Assembly: GCA_001600055.1 (NCBI GenBank)
Contig: BCIV01000012.1
Span: forward strand, 248,474 to 312,473
From: Filobasidium wieringae
Taxonomy: Eukaryota > Basidiomycota > Tremellomycetes > Filobasidiales > Filobasidiaceae
Direction: 5' to 3'
Length of the DNA: 64,000 nt
Shown here: positions 45,752 through 56,833 of the stretch, piece by piece
Layout: every line of letters starts with the position of its first letter
Position numbering within the stretch: the stretch's first letter is position 1
Program-made: the position numbers and the translations under genes
The notes under the pieces: generated by a model
Told to the model about the DNA's origin: nothing
The model's database searches: none
What the model saw: the letters and a program-made list of their open reading frames with translations, nothing else

Positions 45752-45767
45752 GCTGTATATATACAGC
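45752..45767. promoter_or_regulatory. Perfect 16-bp palindromic TATA element
   Basis: GCTGTATATATACAGC reads the same on both strands. It lies 102 bp upstream of the ATG at 45869, the expected place for a TATA box. Its perfect symmetry could also make it a binding site for a dimeric protein. Confidence 0.5.
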
Positions 45768-45868
45768 GAGCAGATCAGGTGCAATAATGACAACCCCTTC
45801 AGTTCGATTCGCTCAAACTCTCCGTTCGAACTCGACTCACTCAAACTCTCGACGCAATCAAACTCAAC

Positions 45869-46955
45869 ATGTCAAACCCTACTACTCCAGTTAAATCATC
45901 CCCTTTTACGTTCGTCTCTCCTGCTTCGGGAGGGCCCAGGCTTCGTATCGGAGCGCCGAGTCCTTCCAAATTCCGAAGCCACACGGTAATTGGAGGGTCG
46001 AGCGGAAGGTCATCCGCCGTTAGTTTATTCGCATCGCATCTTCGCCTTTTCTTCTGCTAATAGTTGCGATCAATCCCTCAGACACCTTCACCATCCTTCA
46101 ATAGGGAGAGCGCTCCTCCAGAATTGAGGAGCCAAAGGGCGCTGAGTGCGGTACGTGATCCTTGTGAGAACGATTACCATGTTACTGACTTTGACATCGG
46201 GCCTTTCCAGGATGTGAAACCCGTGATCAGTCGTGCAGGAAGCGTTGTGGGGAGTGACTCCGGGACCAGCGTGATAGTCCCTCTGCAAAGAGGACCATCA
46301 CCGTCCATCGCTCCATCCGAGTCGATCTCGGTTGCTGCTCAGCGACGCCGCCGTAGCACTAGCGTTATGAGCACGCTCTCGAGGGCGTCAAGGAGGTCGG
46401 TGCCCTACTCCCGCACAGCTCGCCAACTCGCGCCAGCGTTTCAGGCTGTTAATGACAATAGCCTAGATGTCCAGTTGGTTGCGGATGATGACGAGATTAC
46501 GATGATGTTTGAGTAAGTACTTCTTTTGGTCCTCCAGGGAACTGTGCTGATCCGTGCAACCTCGATACTGTAGTGAGCCCGAGGGAACCATGATCGGAAC
46601 CGCAATCGCCGGTCCCTCCGGTAAAGGACTCCCTGCTCGAAGTCCTGCTGGTGGGGCCGCTACAAAACGAGGGCAGGCCAGTACGACTGTCAATGTGGCC
46701 ACCCGAGCTCAACCTGTGGAGGATCACTACCCTGTGATGCAAGCTGGAATGGATATCATGTCCTTTCTCAATGACTTCCGGCAGGATGAGCGAGCAGCAG
46801 TACTCGCAACGAACAGAGGTTTCCAGGATGTCGACGAATATATAGACACTGTTTCCAATCTCGTTCAAAATCTGCACGCTCACCCGGAGGTGTGTGAGCA
46901 GACTCACGACCCACGTGTGACTCGAAAACGTCAGGTTCAACGACGAGCGTTGTAA
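45869..46955 (+). CDS. Unknown Ser/Pro-rich protein with conserved-looking helical C-terminus
   Basis: Four exons (45869-46018, 46082-46150, 46211-46512, 46574-46955) are joined by clean splice sites (GTTAGT, GTACGT and GTAAGT donors). The N-terminal 2/3 is disordered and rich in Ser, Pro and Arg, with several SP/TP dipeptides (TPVKSSP, APSPSKF, TPSPSF, GPSPS), compatible with cyclin-dependent kinase targets. The last ~100 residues predict helices, with MQAGMDIMSFLNDFRQDERA and FQDVDEYIDTVSNLVQNLHA. I do not recognise the family. The small size, basic Ser-Pro start and C-terminal helical hairpin would fit a small spindle, kinetochore or nuclear-structure protein, but this is speculative. Confidence 0.75.
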
Positions 46956-47028
46956 TATATCGGATCTCGATAACGACCATGCATGCACATTCTGTTTCAT
47001 CTCTTATTCATCTCCAATTTACAAACAT

Positions 47029-47850
47029 CTAGTGATGAGCGGCGTCGGCCTTAGGCAAGTCCTTCTCCAAGAAAGCCAAGTACTCGTTGGCACCAGCGGC
47101 ACCCTCCTCTCCAGCCTCAGCGGAAACGTCCTTGGTAGCGGGGGTAGAGGAAGCAAGGGCGGGCTCAAGGGAATCGAACTTGGAGAGCTCGGAGGCTAGG
47201 TCGGAAGGGAGGGAAGGAGCTTGGGGAGTGGTAGGGGCAGTGTAGGACTTGACGGTACCGACGTGGGCGTCCTTGGCCTGATTTCAATCGTAAACGTACA
47301 CGGCGTCAGTGACGTGCGATGCGAAGAGGTTGTCTTGATCGGAGGAAGGAGTTTCGTGAAACAATGACTAACCTGGGGAGCGGGCTTGTAACTCCTGAGC
47401 TGGTTGAGGTAGAGGTCCTGAACCAAATCTGCTTTCCATGAATCGTCATTCAATCCATTCATCCACCGATCCATCGCCAATTGCGTTTCACGTCCACGCA
47501 GAGCCGATCATTTCGAAGCGATTTGCGAAAGCAGAGATGGGAGTCGGACAAGGTAGAAGGGTTAAGATGAGAAGGAAGCCGAAGCGACGAAGACAACAGA
47601 AAAGCAATACGTTCACAAGCATAACAAGCTATCCGTCAGTCCCGTTTCTTTGGTACAGCTGGGTATCCAGCACAATTCATCACTCACCCTTTCGTGCGAC
47701 AGTAGTCGAGAAAGACCTGGCAGAGATTCCAACGGAAGAAACCCGGAGAGCCTAAAATCACAATCAACACATCCAGCAATTTCAGTCTCGCCCGTTCCCA
47801 TGTCGTTTCTTGAGGTTGCAGCTTACGGCGGTACGGAGGATAGCGACCAT
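47029..47850 (-). CDS. ATP14: Mitochondrial ATP synthase subunit h
   Basis: A small peripheral-stalk subunit of the F1Fo ATP synthase. Four exons (47850-47827, 47751-47688, 47431-47373, 47277-47029) give 131 aa. The N-terminus MVAILRTAALRVSSVGISAR with SFSTT is a typical mitochondrial presequence with a cleavage-like site. The mature start ADLVQDLYLNQLRSYKPAPQ matches subunit h. The C-terminal half is acidic and Ala-rich and ends LEKDLPKADAAHH. Intron 3 (47687-47432) is long, 256 nt. A TATA-like run (47907-47913) sits about 60 bp upstream of the ATG. The first exon is only 24 nt, so the start is easily missed. Confidence 0.9.
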
Positions 47851-48080
47851 TTTGATAAATTGAGTGAGACTATATGATAGACTTCGAGGGAAGTCGTACA
47901 GCTGGATATATATGACGAGCTCGACTGCCTGAACGATATCAAGCTGGATAGGATGACAGGCGGAACGAGAGACTGGCTACGTTCGGTTTCTCGCACGCGT
48001 CCTTCATATTAAAAGGCGCAAAGTCCACGCTCAAGCAGGATTTTAAGGTAGCGTCTCATATGGCAACTATCGTCGTACAA

Positions 48081-50284
48081 TCAAGCATCACCCTTGTCGA
48101 ACCTGATAGCAGCAGCGGTCTTTACCTGAGCGACATCTACCTTGTGTCCGACAAGGGTTCTGATATCGTTGATCCCATACTTGATCATGGTCGGTCGTTC
48201 CAGCGACATTCCCCAACCGAGTACACGAACACCCTTAGGCAGGCCCATAGGCTCCAACATTTCCGGTCGGAACATACCAGACTACGAGATCGACAAGGCC
48301 ATTAGCTTGAGACTCGCTCTGATCACTGAGAGACTGCTCACGTTTCCAACCTCGATCCACCTCTTCAATCCTTCGTGGTACGAGAAAATTTCCATACTCG
48401 GCTCTGTGTACGGGTTGTAAGCGGGCTTGAACCTCAACTTGTTGTTTCCCGTCTTTCGGAAGAAAGTCTCCATCAAGGCTGTTCGAAGGATATGTATCGC
48501 ACTGAGCTTGTAGTCAATTATAGGTGTGACTGGAACTGCTCACCAATCAAGTGACCCAAGTTGATATTGTAATCAGCCACTACTCCCTCGACCTGGTGGA
48601 ACTCTGCCAGATGCGTAGCATCCATAGCTTCGTTTCTTCGTTTCCCAAGGTCACATCAGTCGTTGAAATTTCTCGGTCTAGAACCCATTCTTCCAACTCA
48701 CCTGAAGACTCGATCGATACTGAACAATTTGCTAGGCTTGAACCCTCCTTCCTGGTTGGCCAGTCTGTACAACATGTCGGTCGACACTGCCGTCGTATGT
48801 GTTCGTAACAACAATCTTCTACTCTCCTCGTCTGAGAAGGGGGCTCGGTAACCGATGGAACCGTATCCTCCTTCAATGTGAACCTTCTTGACTCGTTCAT
48901 AGTAATCTGCTGGAGGTTCACCCGCACTGACAGGGTCTGTGTGGAAGCGGAAGCTCATCAGTATTTAAGCAAATTAACTGCACACACGTAGCTGTAGGAT
49001 CACCTTTAACGTAGAAAGTATCCTGCATTTCTCGGGCAGGGTGTTGTTGAGGCACGAACATAGCGTCGAAGTTCCAGAAAGCGGATTCTACGAACTTGTT
49101 GGTAGGCATCTCAGTGAATCTGGTAGAACGTTCGTAGGATAAGCAATGACTCAGAGAGTGCCGAATATATGCATTCACTTACCCCATATCGAAGAAGATC
49201 TGCCTGAATTCGTCCCTGACTTTCAGAAGAGGATGAAGCGCTCCTCCATTAGGGTTGTCTCCCAAAGCCGCCATGTTATATTTCTTGAATTCGGCAGTCT
49301 TCCATGCTCCACTGAACATCATAGTGTGGTCAGGCTACCATGAAACGGTTTCCGCATATGCAAGTGGGCAAACTTACGAGGTCAACATCTCGGTCGTCAG
49401 GTCGGCTTCCAGCTTTTGTACAGTAGTCGCAAAGTTGGGTCCTCGAGAGATATCATATCTTGTGTGTTTTCTGATTGGTGAACAGCACGCTCAATAAGCT
49501 TGTGCTCTTCGGTGCTATTTCAGTATACAAGGACTGACCGAGCAGTAATCAACTTTCGCTTCCTTAGCTCAGCCAGCAACTTCTCTCCGTCCGGATGGGT
49601 ACCGGTCTTGCTGACAACTTCCAGTTCCGAACGAGTAGTGTCATTTATCGTATCAACCTGTAATTGCGTTCAAGCATAAGTGGATGAAACCGAGCAAGCA
49701 CAGGAGGTTGTCGCATACGGCTTTGACGAATCCAGCACCTTCCTTCGAGATCCACTTGTTCTTAAAGGCCTTTCCTTGACCGATTTTGGTAGTCTCCGGA
49801 CCGAGAACTTTCTACTCGGATATTCCTCGTGTCAGCTGCTGTTATCCGAGGCAAGTAAGCGATGCAGGCAAGCTTACTTGTAAAGCTGGTACGGTGAGAG
49901 GTTCACCAGCTCCTTTCGATGGTAACGCAGCCCAGACACGAGCCTCATGGGACCCGTTGGTTGCGATTTCGGTTCCTTCTGGAGTAAGTAGGCTGGACGT
50001 GGTGTTGATGATTTGAATTCGTACCATCTACGTTATCGAACGAGACTTGCAAACTTAGTCAAGTCAATAGTGGTTGATACTATTCCCTAACTCACTTCGC
50101 GGCTGACCAGACTATCCAAAACTCCCTTCAACTGTACCAAGGATTCCCCCTCCAAGAACTTGAATTCTGAACCATCTTCGAGCTTGACGACTAGATCTTG
50201 GGAATTCAAAGTAGAGGTAGATGGCAGGGAGTCGAGGGTGTTGAGAAGGTGTGATTGCACCTGTTCATTTGCTGGGCCAGGCAT
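48081..50284 (-). CDS. FRS2: Phenylalanyl-tRNA synthetase alpha subunit, cytosolic
   Basis: The catalytic alpha chain of the alpha2-beta2 cytosolic enzyme that charges tRNA-Phe. About ten to eleven exons were traced. The first ones are 50284-50096, 50027-49878, 49811-49719, 49657-49539, 49470-49380, 49311-49184 and from 49119. Motif 2-like blocks are seen: [58 protein letters not shown], the motif 2 arginine in [10 protein letters not shown], and the C-terminal motif 3 [20 protein letters not shown]. The N-terminal winged-helix DNA-binding-like domain typical of eukaryotic alpha chains is present in the first ~250 residues. The donor after DPTAT appears to be GTGTGC. The start [10 protein letters not shown] is the first ATG. 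Confidence 0.94.
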
Positions 50285-50591
50285 GCTGAGTGGCTGTTGT
50301 TGTTATAGATTAGAGCTCCGCTACAAGTCCTTGTAAAATGTGACTAGTCAGAATAGCTTCAGAGGATAGATAAAGCACAGAAAATAGCACGATCCCAACA
50401 TAGTGATCACACCTTTACTGAACCTCGACTTGTCTGGGTGGTTGCATTTCACGTGATTCCGCGGTCCCATTGGCTCAGTTAGGGTGGATATGCTCAACTG
50501 CGAATTGGTCAACTTCGACCGCTCGCTTGAGCATCCTGTTCAGTCCTTATTGCATATTATCTATCTTGAGCTAGAACACACTTCAATTGCC
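50285..50591. promoter_or_regulatory. Bidirectional promoter, FRS2 / NDUFA2
   Basis: Only 307 bp separate two outward-facing housekeeping genes. A TATTGCATATTATC stretch lies about 40 bp before the NDUFA2 start. Shared use is inferred from spacing. Confidence 0.4.
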
Positions 50592-51066
50592 ATGTCCTTT
50601 GTCAAATCTCTTCCTAAATCGCTCAAGGAGCTCCGAGTGCACATGTGCCAAACTTCCGCCAGTTCGCAGGGTCTTCGGTAAGTTGCGATTGTAATCCGGC
50701 TTCCATCCCTTGCATTGCTGATCCAAGCATTTCTCTATTACTGAACTACGCCTCCCATCGCTATGAAATAATACCTCCCGTTCTTTTTCACCTTGCTTAT
50801 TACAACGCAGTCAATTTGTCCTCGCCAACTACTCTGGAATCAAATCTAGCAACCCAGATCTCAAGGTGTTGATCCGAGAAGCCCAGGGGGTCGAGCCTCG
50901 AGTATTCGCTCGATTCGGTAAGCCTGATTAGACTATTGCCCTGTCTGATGGGTATTCTGATGAGTTGATGTTCTATGTAGAGCACGGCCGGGAATCTCAG
51001 ACTTCGTTGGCTGATCTTTCGGAGGGAGATGTTGAGAAGAGGTTGTCTACCTTGGTTAAGTCGTAA
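50592..51066 (+). CDS. NADH dehydrogenase (complex I) subunit NDUFA2/B8
   Basis: An accessory subunit of mitochondrial complex I with a thioredoxin-like fold. Three exons (50592-50677, 50811-50917, 50981-51066) give 92 aa, the usual size. The start SFVKSLPKSLKELRVHMCQT and the following SSASSQGLRQFVLANYSGIK are typical, as are NPDLKVLIREAQGVEPRVFA and the ensuing RFEHGRE. The single cysteine in HMCQT is retained, while the second cysteine of many homologues is not seen in this reading. The presence of complex I fits an obligately respiring basidiomycete rather than a Saccharomyces-type yeast. It is divergent from FRS2. Confidence 0.93.
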
Positions 51067-51511
51067 AGCTGGAGAAGGGAGAGCACAAGAAGAAGGAACC
51101 GGGTAGATTTGGTTGCTACAGCCATGTAGAGGAAGAGTGCCGCGACATCGACGGAACGGACACCTTTGCGTGAACGACCTGGATTAACATGAAGGATTGA
51201 GCTGTCTCTCCACAAACACGGAGAAGCAATTGTGTAACGAAGCGGGGCTTGTATATCTTAATCTCGGACATCAAATAACGATAGCATCTCAATCAAGAAT
51301 AGTAGAGGAGCTCTTTTAGAGCTTGATTCTGTCTTTACACACACACAGATCTTCTCAATCAGAAGTTGCCAACACATAATACATCGTCTCAGTACGCTCG
51401 TAATAGTCTGCTCGTATCTCACATTGTCGCAAGGGTGCGACCCCGTAAATATTCGGGATCGTTCATTTTCTCCATATAGCAATATCGCGTGTTCGTCAGC
51501 TGGTTGAATGG
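51067..51511. other. Convergent 3' region
   Basis: 445 bp between the 3' ends of NDUFA2 and the SIM-bearing protein gene. No gene was recognised. Confidence 0.5.
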
Positions 51512-53562
51512 TCAATCGAGGGTCAAATCGATGACATCCCCAGCACTAATCATCGGTGCCTCCTGCTTGACTCTCTTTTCATTTCGATCCGATGCTATAC
51601 CGTTGTCCTCGCCGTCTCGGGATCGTTTGGGCGCATTCGAAATCTCCTGCTTCACATTAGCTCTGGCCATGGCTGCATCGTAGGCGGCTTGTGCAGCTAA
51701 CATCGCTTGCCTAGCTGTTTCGAGTTCGTTGGTCTGCAGTCCGAAGGGTTTGGTGTCGTCGGTGGAATCCGCAGACGAGGCTGTGTCGATGTCGAGAACG
51801 TTGTTCGAGATTGCTCCGCTCGTCAGGCGAGGCTTCACTTCACTTACAGCGACGGCAGGCTTGCGGTCACTAATCGGATCAGTGGTTGCTATCACCATGT
51901 CATCAACGTCGAGTGTTTGAGGTTTGATATCGTCAATAATAGATATTGTCGAGCTCACGGTAGCGGAGTCGCTGTGTGCTACCCCTTGATTGGTTTTAGG
52001 TGACACTCGAGGTCGAACATCACCGCCGCTGGGCATTGCGAGCGTAACAAAGGACGTAGAGCTAGAGATTTGTGGTACGTCGTTCAAGCATGGCAGATCA
52101 AGAACAGGTGAAGCTAGCACATTTAACACTGCGTTAGCGTCAAGAGGCTGCATAGTGCCTGTAACCGACTCAGGCGGCCTGCTCGTGGCTGCGCCAGTTC
52201 CGAAGGTCGCTGGTGGAGGGGCAGCATGAAGTGACGTGAGCTCACTCTGTGTTTGCAGACCGCTTTCTAACGGCACAATTCTAGTGGTGGTATTAATACA
52301 TGCAAGCTCCCCACCGTCGGTTGCGGCGGGGTTGCCTCCATCGTTTTCGTCCTCGTCCGAAACATCGTGAGTTCCCAGCGCCTCCGGAATCATGTCAGGT
52401 GGTATGTAAGGCACAGAATCAACGTCGAAAGGTTTGACTTCGCCGCTGTTACATAGCTCCGCGGGTTCTGCAGAGGTGTGGGTTCAATCAGTAAGATCAC
52501 CACAGCTGAATGTCTGTCTGGTACTGACTAGGTACAATTCCATTTGCGATCAAGAGTTCACGTGTGCCGTAGCGCAGAATCATCCTTGCAAATGGCCTCT
52601 TGTCGGAATCCGCATGATAGTACGAGACAGGCCAGGTGTATTTCACAGGCTCGGCCGGTTGTTTCTTCGCTCGCTTACGCTTGGGTTTCGTTCTTCCGAG
52701 GGATCCCAGGGCGTCTTCTTCGGAGGAATCATCTGATGAAGCGCTCACCGGAGGCAAGCTGACCCGTTTTTGAAATGGTATTGGATCGCTCAGCTGTGTG
52801 ACAGCTGACACGACCTTACACATAGTTTCTGGCACTGTAGATCGTAGCAGTGTACTGACAGCAGCTTCAGGAACCGGTGTTTCGGTCGAGCGCGATGGCA
52901 GACCCAGGGTAGTTCCGGGAACAGAAGAGCAATTTGCAGGAGGTTTCGCAGCGATCGGCTTTGCAGGGCGTTTTAATGCCTTCTTCCTCTCCACTTTGAC
53001 TCTCCGGACTCGAACTTCGATCGAGCTCATAGAGCCTGTGGACTGTTCGCTAGAATCCGCTGACTCCTCTGTCAATACCTGATCGCAATACGATAACCAT
53101 CATAAGCCTGATGAACACTGTACAGCGTTTTTGTGAAGGCTTACCGGCTTTGCAAACATTAGCTTCTGATAGTTGGTTTCCCCGCTGACGCCCCAGGTAT
53201 AACTAATCGTTTGACCTTTATCGCCGTAGCGTACTATTTCTTGTCCATCAATCTTCAACTGCACCGTAACATGAGGATATCCGGCAGGGTGTCGCTTCGG
53301 GCTGTTACAGTGCGTCTTCGCCAAGAAGCAGACTCTGTAATACTGATTACTCAGGTTGAGGGTCATATGGTATCAGATTGATAGCCGTCTTATTATACCC
53401 GCACTTTGCACCTACAGCTCCTGGTTCCGCCACGAAATATCCCTGGACGTTGTCTTCTTCTCCTTCCCCTACGACTGCCGTTCTCCTATATATCTCGAGT
53501 GGCCGGTCGTCCACTTCCACCCACAGTTTGAAACCACCACACGCAGATACGAGGACCACCAT
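51512..53562 (-). CDS. DUF7918-like nuclear protein with SUMO sites and C-terminal SIM (paralogue A)
   Basis: Four exons (53562-53416, 53342-53145, 53078-52529, 52467-51512) join in frame to 616 aa. The first ~115 residues form a beta-rich domain: MVVLVSACGGFKLWVEVDDR, LEIYRR, GYFVAEPGAYYRVCFLAKT, VTVQLKIDGQEIVRYG. This resembles a domain common in fungal genomes (DUF7918), recalled from memory. Basic nuclear-localisation-like clusters follow (RRVKVERKKALKRPAK, TKPKRKRAKKQPAE). The tail contains a short helix (ARQAMLAAQAAYDAAMARA), two VKQE sequences that fit the SUMO acceptor consensus, and the extreme C-terminus VIDLTLD, a textbook SUMO-interacting motif. A truncated relative lies directly next to it. 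Function is unknown; nuclear SUMO-linked scaffolding is a hypothesis. Confidence 0.8.
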
Positions 53563-54120
53563 CTTGATTACGATCAGGACAGTCCTCCTTCTATGGAACG
53601 AAAACAGGCTGGCCTCCACTAGCCACTGATCGTATTTCTCTGAAATCAGTAGAGTTATTATTAGATATAGGTTGAAACGATTGGATGCATTATTGCATGT
53701 CCGGATACAAATATGCAATTTATTGAACAGTCCCGCCGTCAGAATCTATGTTTCTCATTTCCCAAATCAGAAATGAGGCTGTCCGGCTGTCCAGCATGTC
53801 CGGCTTCCAGATGCATTGATTAGTGTCTGATTTCGATCCCAAGAAAATTCTACAACCACTCGTGGTAACTTGCTAACTCAGGTTCAATGTACTGAAAATA
53901 ATACCATCAATGCAATCAGCGTCAATGAATCGTTTATACCCCTTGCTGCAATAAGATCGAGGAAACAGGCCAAATGAACCAGGATAACCTCTCAACTAGC
54001 TTGTTAAGGGTTAAGGAGGCCAAGGTTGAGGTTGCTATCACCTCTTATACGTGGGCTGCTATGCGTGAAAGGCTCTTTGGACCATGTGTTTATGCCCAAA
54101 CTCGTGATCTGGCTGGCATA
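53563..54120. other. Spacer between the two SIM-protein paralogues
   Basis: 558 bp containing the likely promoter of paralogue A and the 3' end of paralogue B. It includes short TGTCCGG repeats around 53780-53812. No gene was recognised. Confidence 0.45.
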
Positions 54121-54908
54121 TTAGTCAAACGTCAAGTCGATGACGCCTTGACTGTGAATATTCGGTTTCGCTTCGTTGAGCTCTTGTTTGACTCTCTTAT
54201 CGTCCTGGGCGAGCTCATCGTGCTCAGTTGCAATTCGTGAACGTTTGGACGACGTTGCGCCGGAATGCTCCTGTTTGACCCTGGTTCTGGCCATGGCGTT
54301 TTCATAAGCAGACTGAGCTGCGATCATAGCCTGCCTAGCCCTCTCGATCTCATCCTCTTCGTCAGAACCCGTGTCATTCCCGGTAATCGATTCCATTGCT
54401 ATATTCAGGGGTCGAACATCCGTGTCCGGTTTGCTTTTCCCGCTCAGGATATCCTGCTTCACATCAGAAGGCTCAATGGCATTCGCATTCACATTGGCGC
54501 AGATTCCGGTTGTGTCAGGCTCAATCGTGCGTTCACTTATTTGAGACGCCTGGCCAACCGGATCCCGATCCGCTGATAAGTTCTCAAGGGGGACGGGCTG
54601 AGAACTTAAATGTCCTGGCGACTCGACCCTGTCGGGTCCATTCGAAAGCGAGTTGGTCACCTTGTCGACTACAGCGGATGCGAAACCAACCAGTGATGCT
54701 GTATCACTGTCTAAATCCAGGTTGATAGGTTGATCCCGATTGGTAATTGACGGGACTGTATCAGGTATTGAATCAATATCCATGAAACCAGAGGCAGCAG
54801 TCTGCAATCCCTCCTTTCCAGCTGGGTGGTCGACTCGTAGACTTCGAGAGGACGACCGCCTACTTCAATCCATAACTTCATACCACCGCATGCTGAAACC
54901 AGGACCAT
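54121..54908 (-). CDS. Truncated tandem paralogue B of the SIM protein (short gene or decaying copy)
   Basis: The start MVLVSACGGMKLWIEVGGRP with LEVYE clearly matches paralogue A. The end also matches: an ARQAMIAAQSAYENAMAR helix, two VKQE sites and the terminal VIDLTFD. The rest of the beta-rich domain and the basic middle are missing. The N-terminal frame and the C-terminal frame differ. They are brought together if a 62-nt intron is spliced (54863-54802; donor GTAGGC after WIE, acceptor TTGCAG), giving 241 aa. Thus either an internal deletion created a new, spliceable junction and a short SIM protein, or the copy is a pseudogene. The open, conserved C-terminal 227 codons favour continued selection. 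Confidence 0.55.
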
Positions 54909-55311
54909 TGTCGATTCGGACGTGTTGTTCGAAGCAGTAGTTTCACATAAGTGGTCTAAACGGTGATAATGCCAAGTAGAAGGAAGAGGTTGTTGGTTGC
55001 TGGAGAGGTTGGACCGAGATCAAGTGGATTCGAGACATAATCGCTTCCCGGAACTATATTGCTTCCGCTTCGCATCTCAGAAGTCATCTAATCTCTACCG
55101 TAACGATGTATAATCGGAAGTTGGAGAGCTGCTTAGGGAACTGAGATGAATGCTGCCGTACTACATATGAGCTAGCAGTCGTGCGTAATTAGCTGGGCAG
55201 CCTCGCCTGAAGCTTTAATAATCCTGCAGCTTTTCACGTTTCGATCAACGAGATCGTATGTATAGCCAGCGATATGGATTTGGTGAATACACACTAAAAT
55301 TACAGTTGAGG
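54909..55311. other. Gap between paralogue B and the SH3 gene
   Basis: 403 bp, promoter side of paralogue B and 3' side of the SH3 gene. Nothing else was recognised. Confidence 0.45.
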
Positions 55312-56399
55312 CTAGTGAAGAACTATATCATAAAAAGCTCAGCTGTTGTACTTGTCGAGCACTGTAGATGTACTCACTAGCGTTTACGATATTTCCAGCG
55401 ACCGCTGAACCTGCACCAAATCCAAGTCCTCCGACAGCGCTGTGTGCAAGCTATAGTGATTCATCAGTATCACAAGTCTTAATCGAGACGATCTGGGTTT
55501 GTATATCTAACAGTGTTACCCATTCCCGTCGTCGGAATTTTGAACTTCTTTCTCCCCTTGGAATCAGTCGTTTCCACAACCTGACCAGCCATCGGTACAG
55601 CCGGAGGATGAGGAGTAAAAGGCGTCTGGTAGGGTTGTTGATACATCATTTGTTGAGGAGGAGGTTGATAAGGAGCCATCTGCTGGGGCTGTGGTTGTAT
55701 TTGAGGTGAGGAATAGGTGTTATTGTTGTTGTGCCGAGCATAAGATGGACCTGGTGCGTATGGGGCTGCATTTATCGGCTCTCCTCTACAAAGAGGATTC
55801 AACCGCAAAATTCAGTCTAGGTAGGCCGAGAACACTAGGTGTGCCGAATAGCTTACGGTTGCAGCTTCCTGACGTAATTGTGGGGGAACAATCCTGATCT
55901 TGAAGGGTCCGCTTCCGGATGTCCTCTATACCATTCCGCATTAACTATTGGAAAGATTAAGTCAACTCAAAAAGTCTCTCCCTGAAAATTGAGAGAAGTG
56001 AATCGCCTTCTCACCTTCCTCGTCTATGATTATCACATCGTCTTTTCTGAAAGCCAAGTCTCCTTGGGCAGAACTGTCGTAATTCCACATCGCTACGGCT
56101 CGGTTGGGAACATTCTGAGAGTTGCTCGAGTCCATTCGACGGGGAGGTAAACTGGGTACGATAGCTGATGAAGCTGAAGATGAGGGGTATGTTTGAGCTT
56201 GCGATGGCACGGCATTGTAGGTTATAGCTCCTGCATTAGATGGTCCTGCATCCGAAGACCCAGTTTGACGAGATGAAAGCTGAGATCTGACTTGGTCTAG
56301 TTCTGGAGATGCGTAGAGTACGTTTTGTGATTGGAGAAATGATAGCGAGGCGAGGGTTTGCGAAATAACGTGGGAGAGGAATGCGTCTTGTTGCTGCAT
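55312..56399 (-). CDS. SH3-domain protein, Lsb1/Pin3-like
   Basis: Five exons (56399-56015, 55944-55857, 55785-55512, 55450-55378, 55322-55312) give 276 aa from the ATG at 56399. A short N-terminal helical region (SQTLASLSFLQSQNVLYASP) resembles that of the Las17-binding proteins Lsb1 and Pin3. One SH3 domain follows at about 100-158, with the ALYDY-like start AVAMWNYDSSAQGDLAFRKD, the EWYRG motif and the end GLFPHNYVRKL. Then comes a Gln/Pro/Tyr-rich prion-like stretch and a Gly-rich tail (SAVGGLGFGAGSAVAGNIVN) that may contact membranes. In yeast this family regulates actin nucleation at endocytic sites. The frame stays open for about 20 codons before 56399 up to an acceptor-like site near 56471, so a further 5' exon is possible. 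The last coding exon is 11 nt. Confidence 0.83.
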
Positions 56400-56833
56400 G
56401 ACTGCTGGTATAGGTCTGATGTCGCGAGGTATTCTGCTGGAGGGTTCGTAGTTGATGTTCGATCTGTAAGTTCAATGCGCACCAGTGTGTGGTGTAGGTC
56501 TATAGGTCATGGATCAGGATTGAGCAAGATGGTAGGAGGAGCGAACGATTGTTGCAGCGCTTCACTCACATACATGGCTACACAGCGACCGGCGACCTCT
56601 CGCAGCACCTGAGAGGATGCCGATGAGTCATATAAACCCGCGCCGATGAGTCAGAATTGTCATCATGTCATGCGTATTATAAGTCCTTCTACTCTACTTT
56701 TACAGCTCGAATGCGAGGACAATGCAAATGCAGAATCATATAGTGTGGTACATCGAAGTCAAAAGGTCAAGTCTTCAGGGCAAGTGTCGTGTGTGTTTCT
56801 GATTGAGCGAGAAATCGCGATCGAAAAGTCAGT
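56400..56833. other. Gap between the SH3 gene and the zinc-finger gene
   Basis: 434 bp holding the SH3-gene promoter and possibly an untranslated or short coding 5' exon. The zinc-finger gene ends at its right edge. No other feature was recognised. Confidence 0.45.

Noticed and set aside
47432..47687. Possible C/D box snoRNA in the long ATP14 intron
   Set aside because: A GTGATGA box and a CTGA box occur on the minus strand, but they are only about 48 nt apart and no terminal stem pairs around them.
54028..54090. Plus-strand AITSYTWAAMRERLFG, resembling ISYTWG of paralogue A
   Set aside because: It lies on the opposite strand to both paralogues and the match is six residues; chance is more likely than an inverted third copy.
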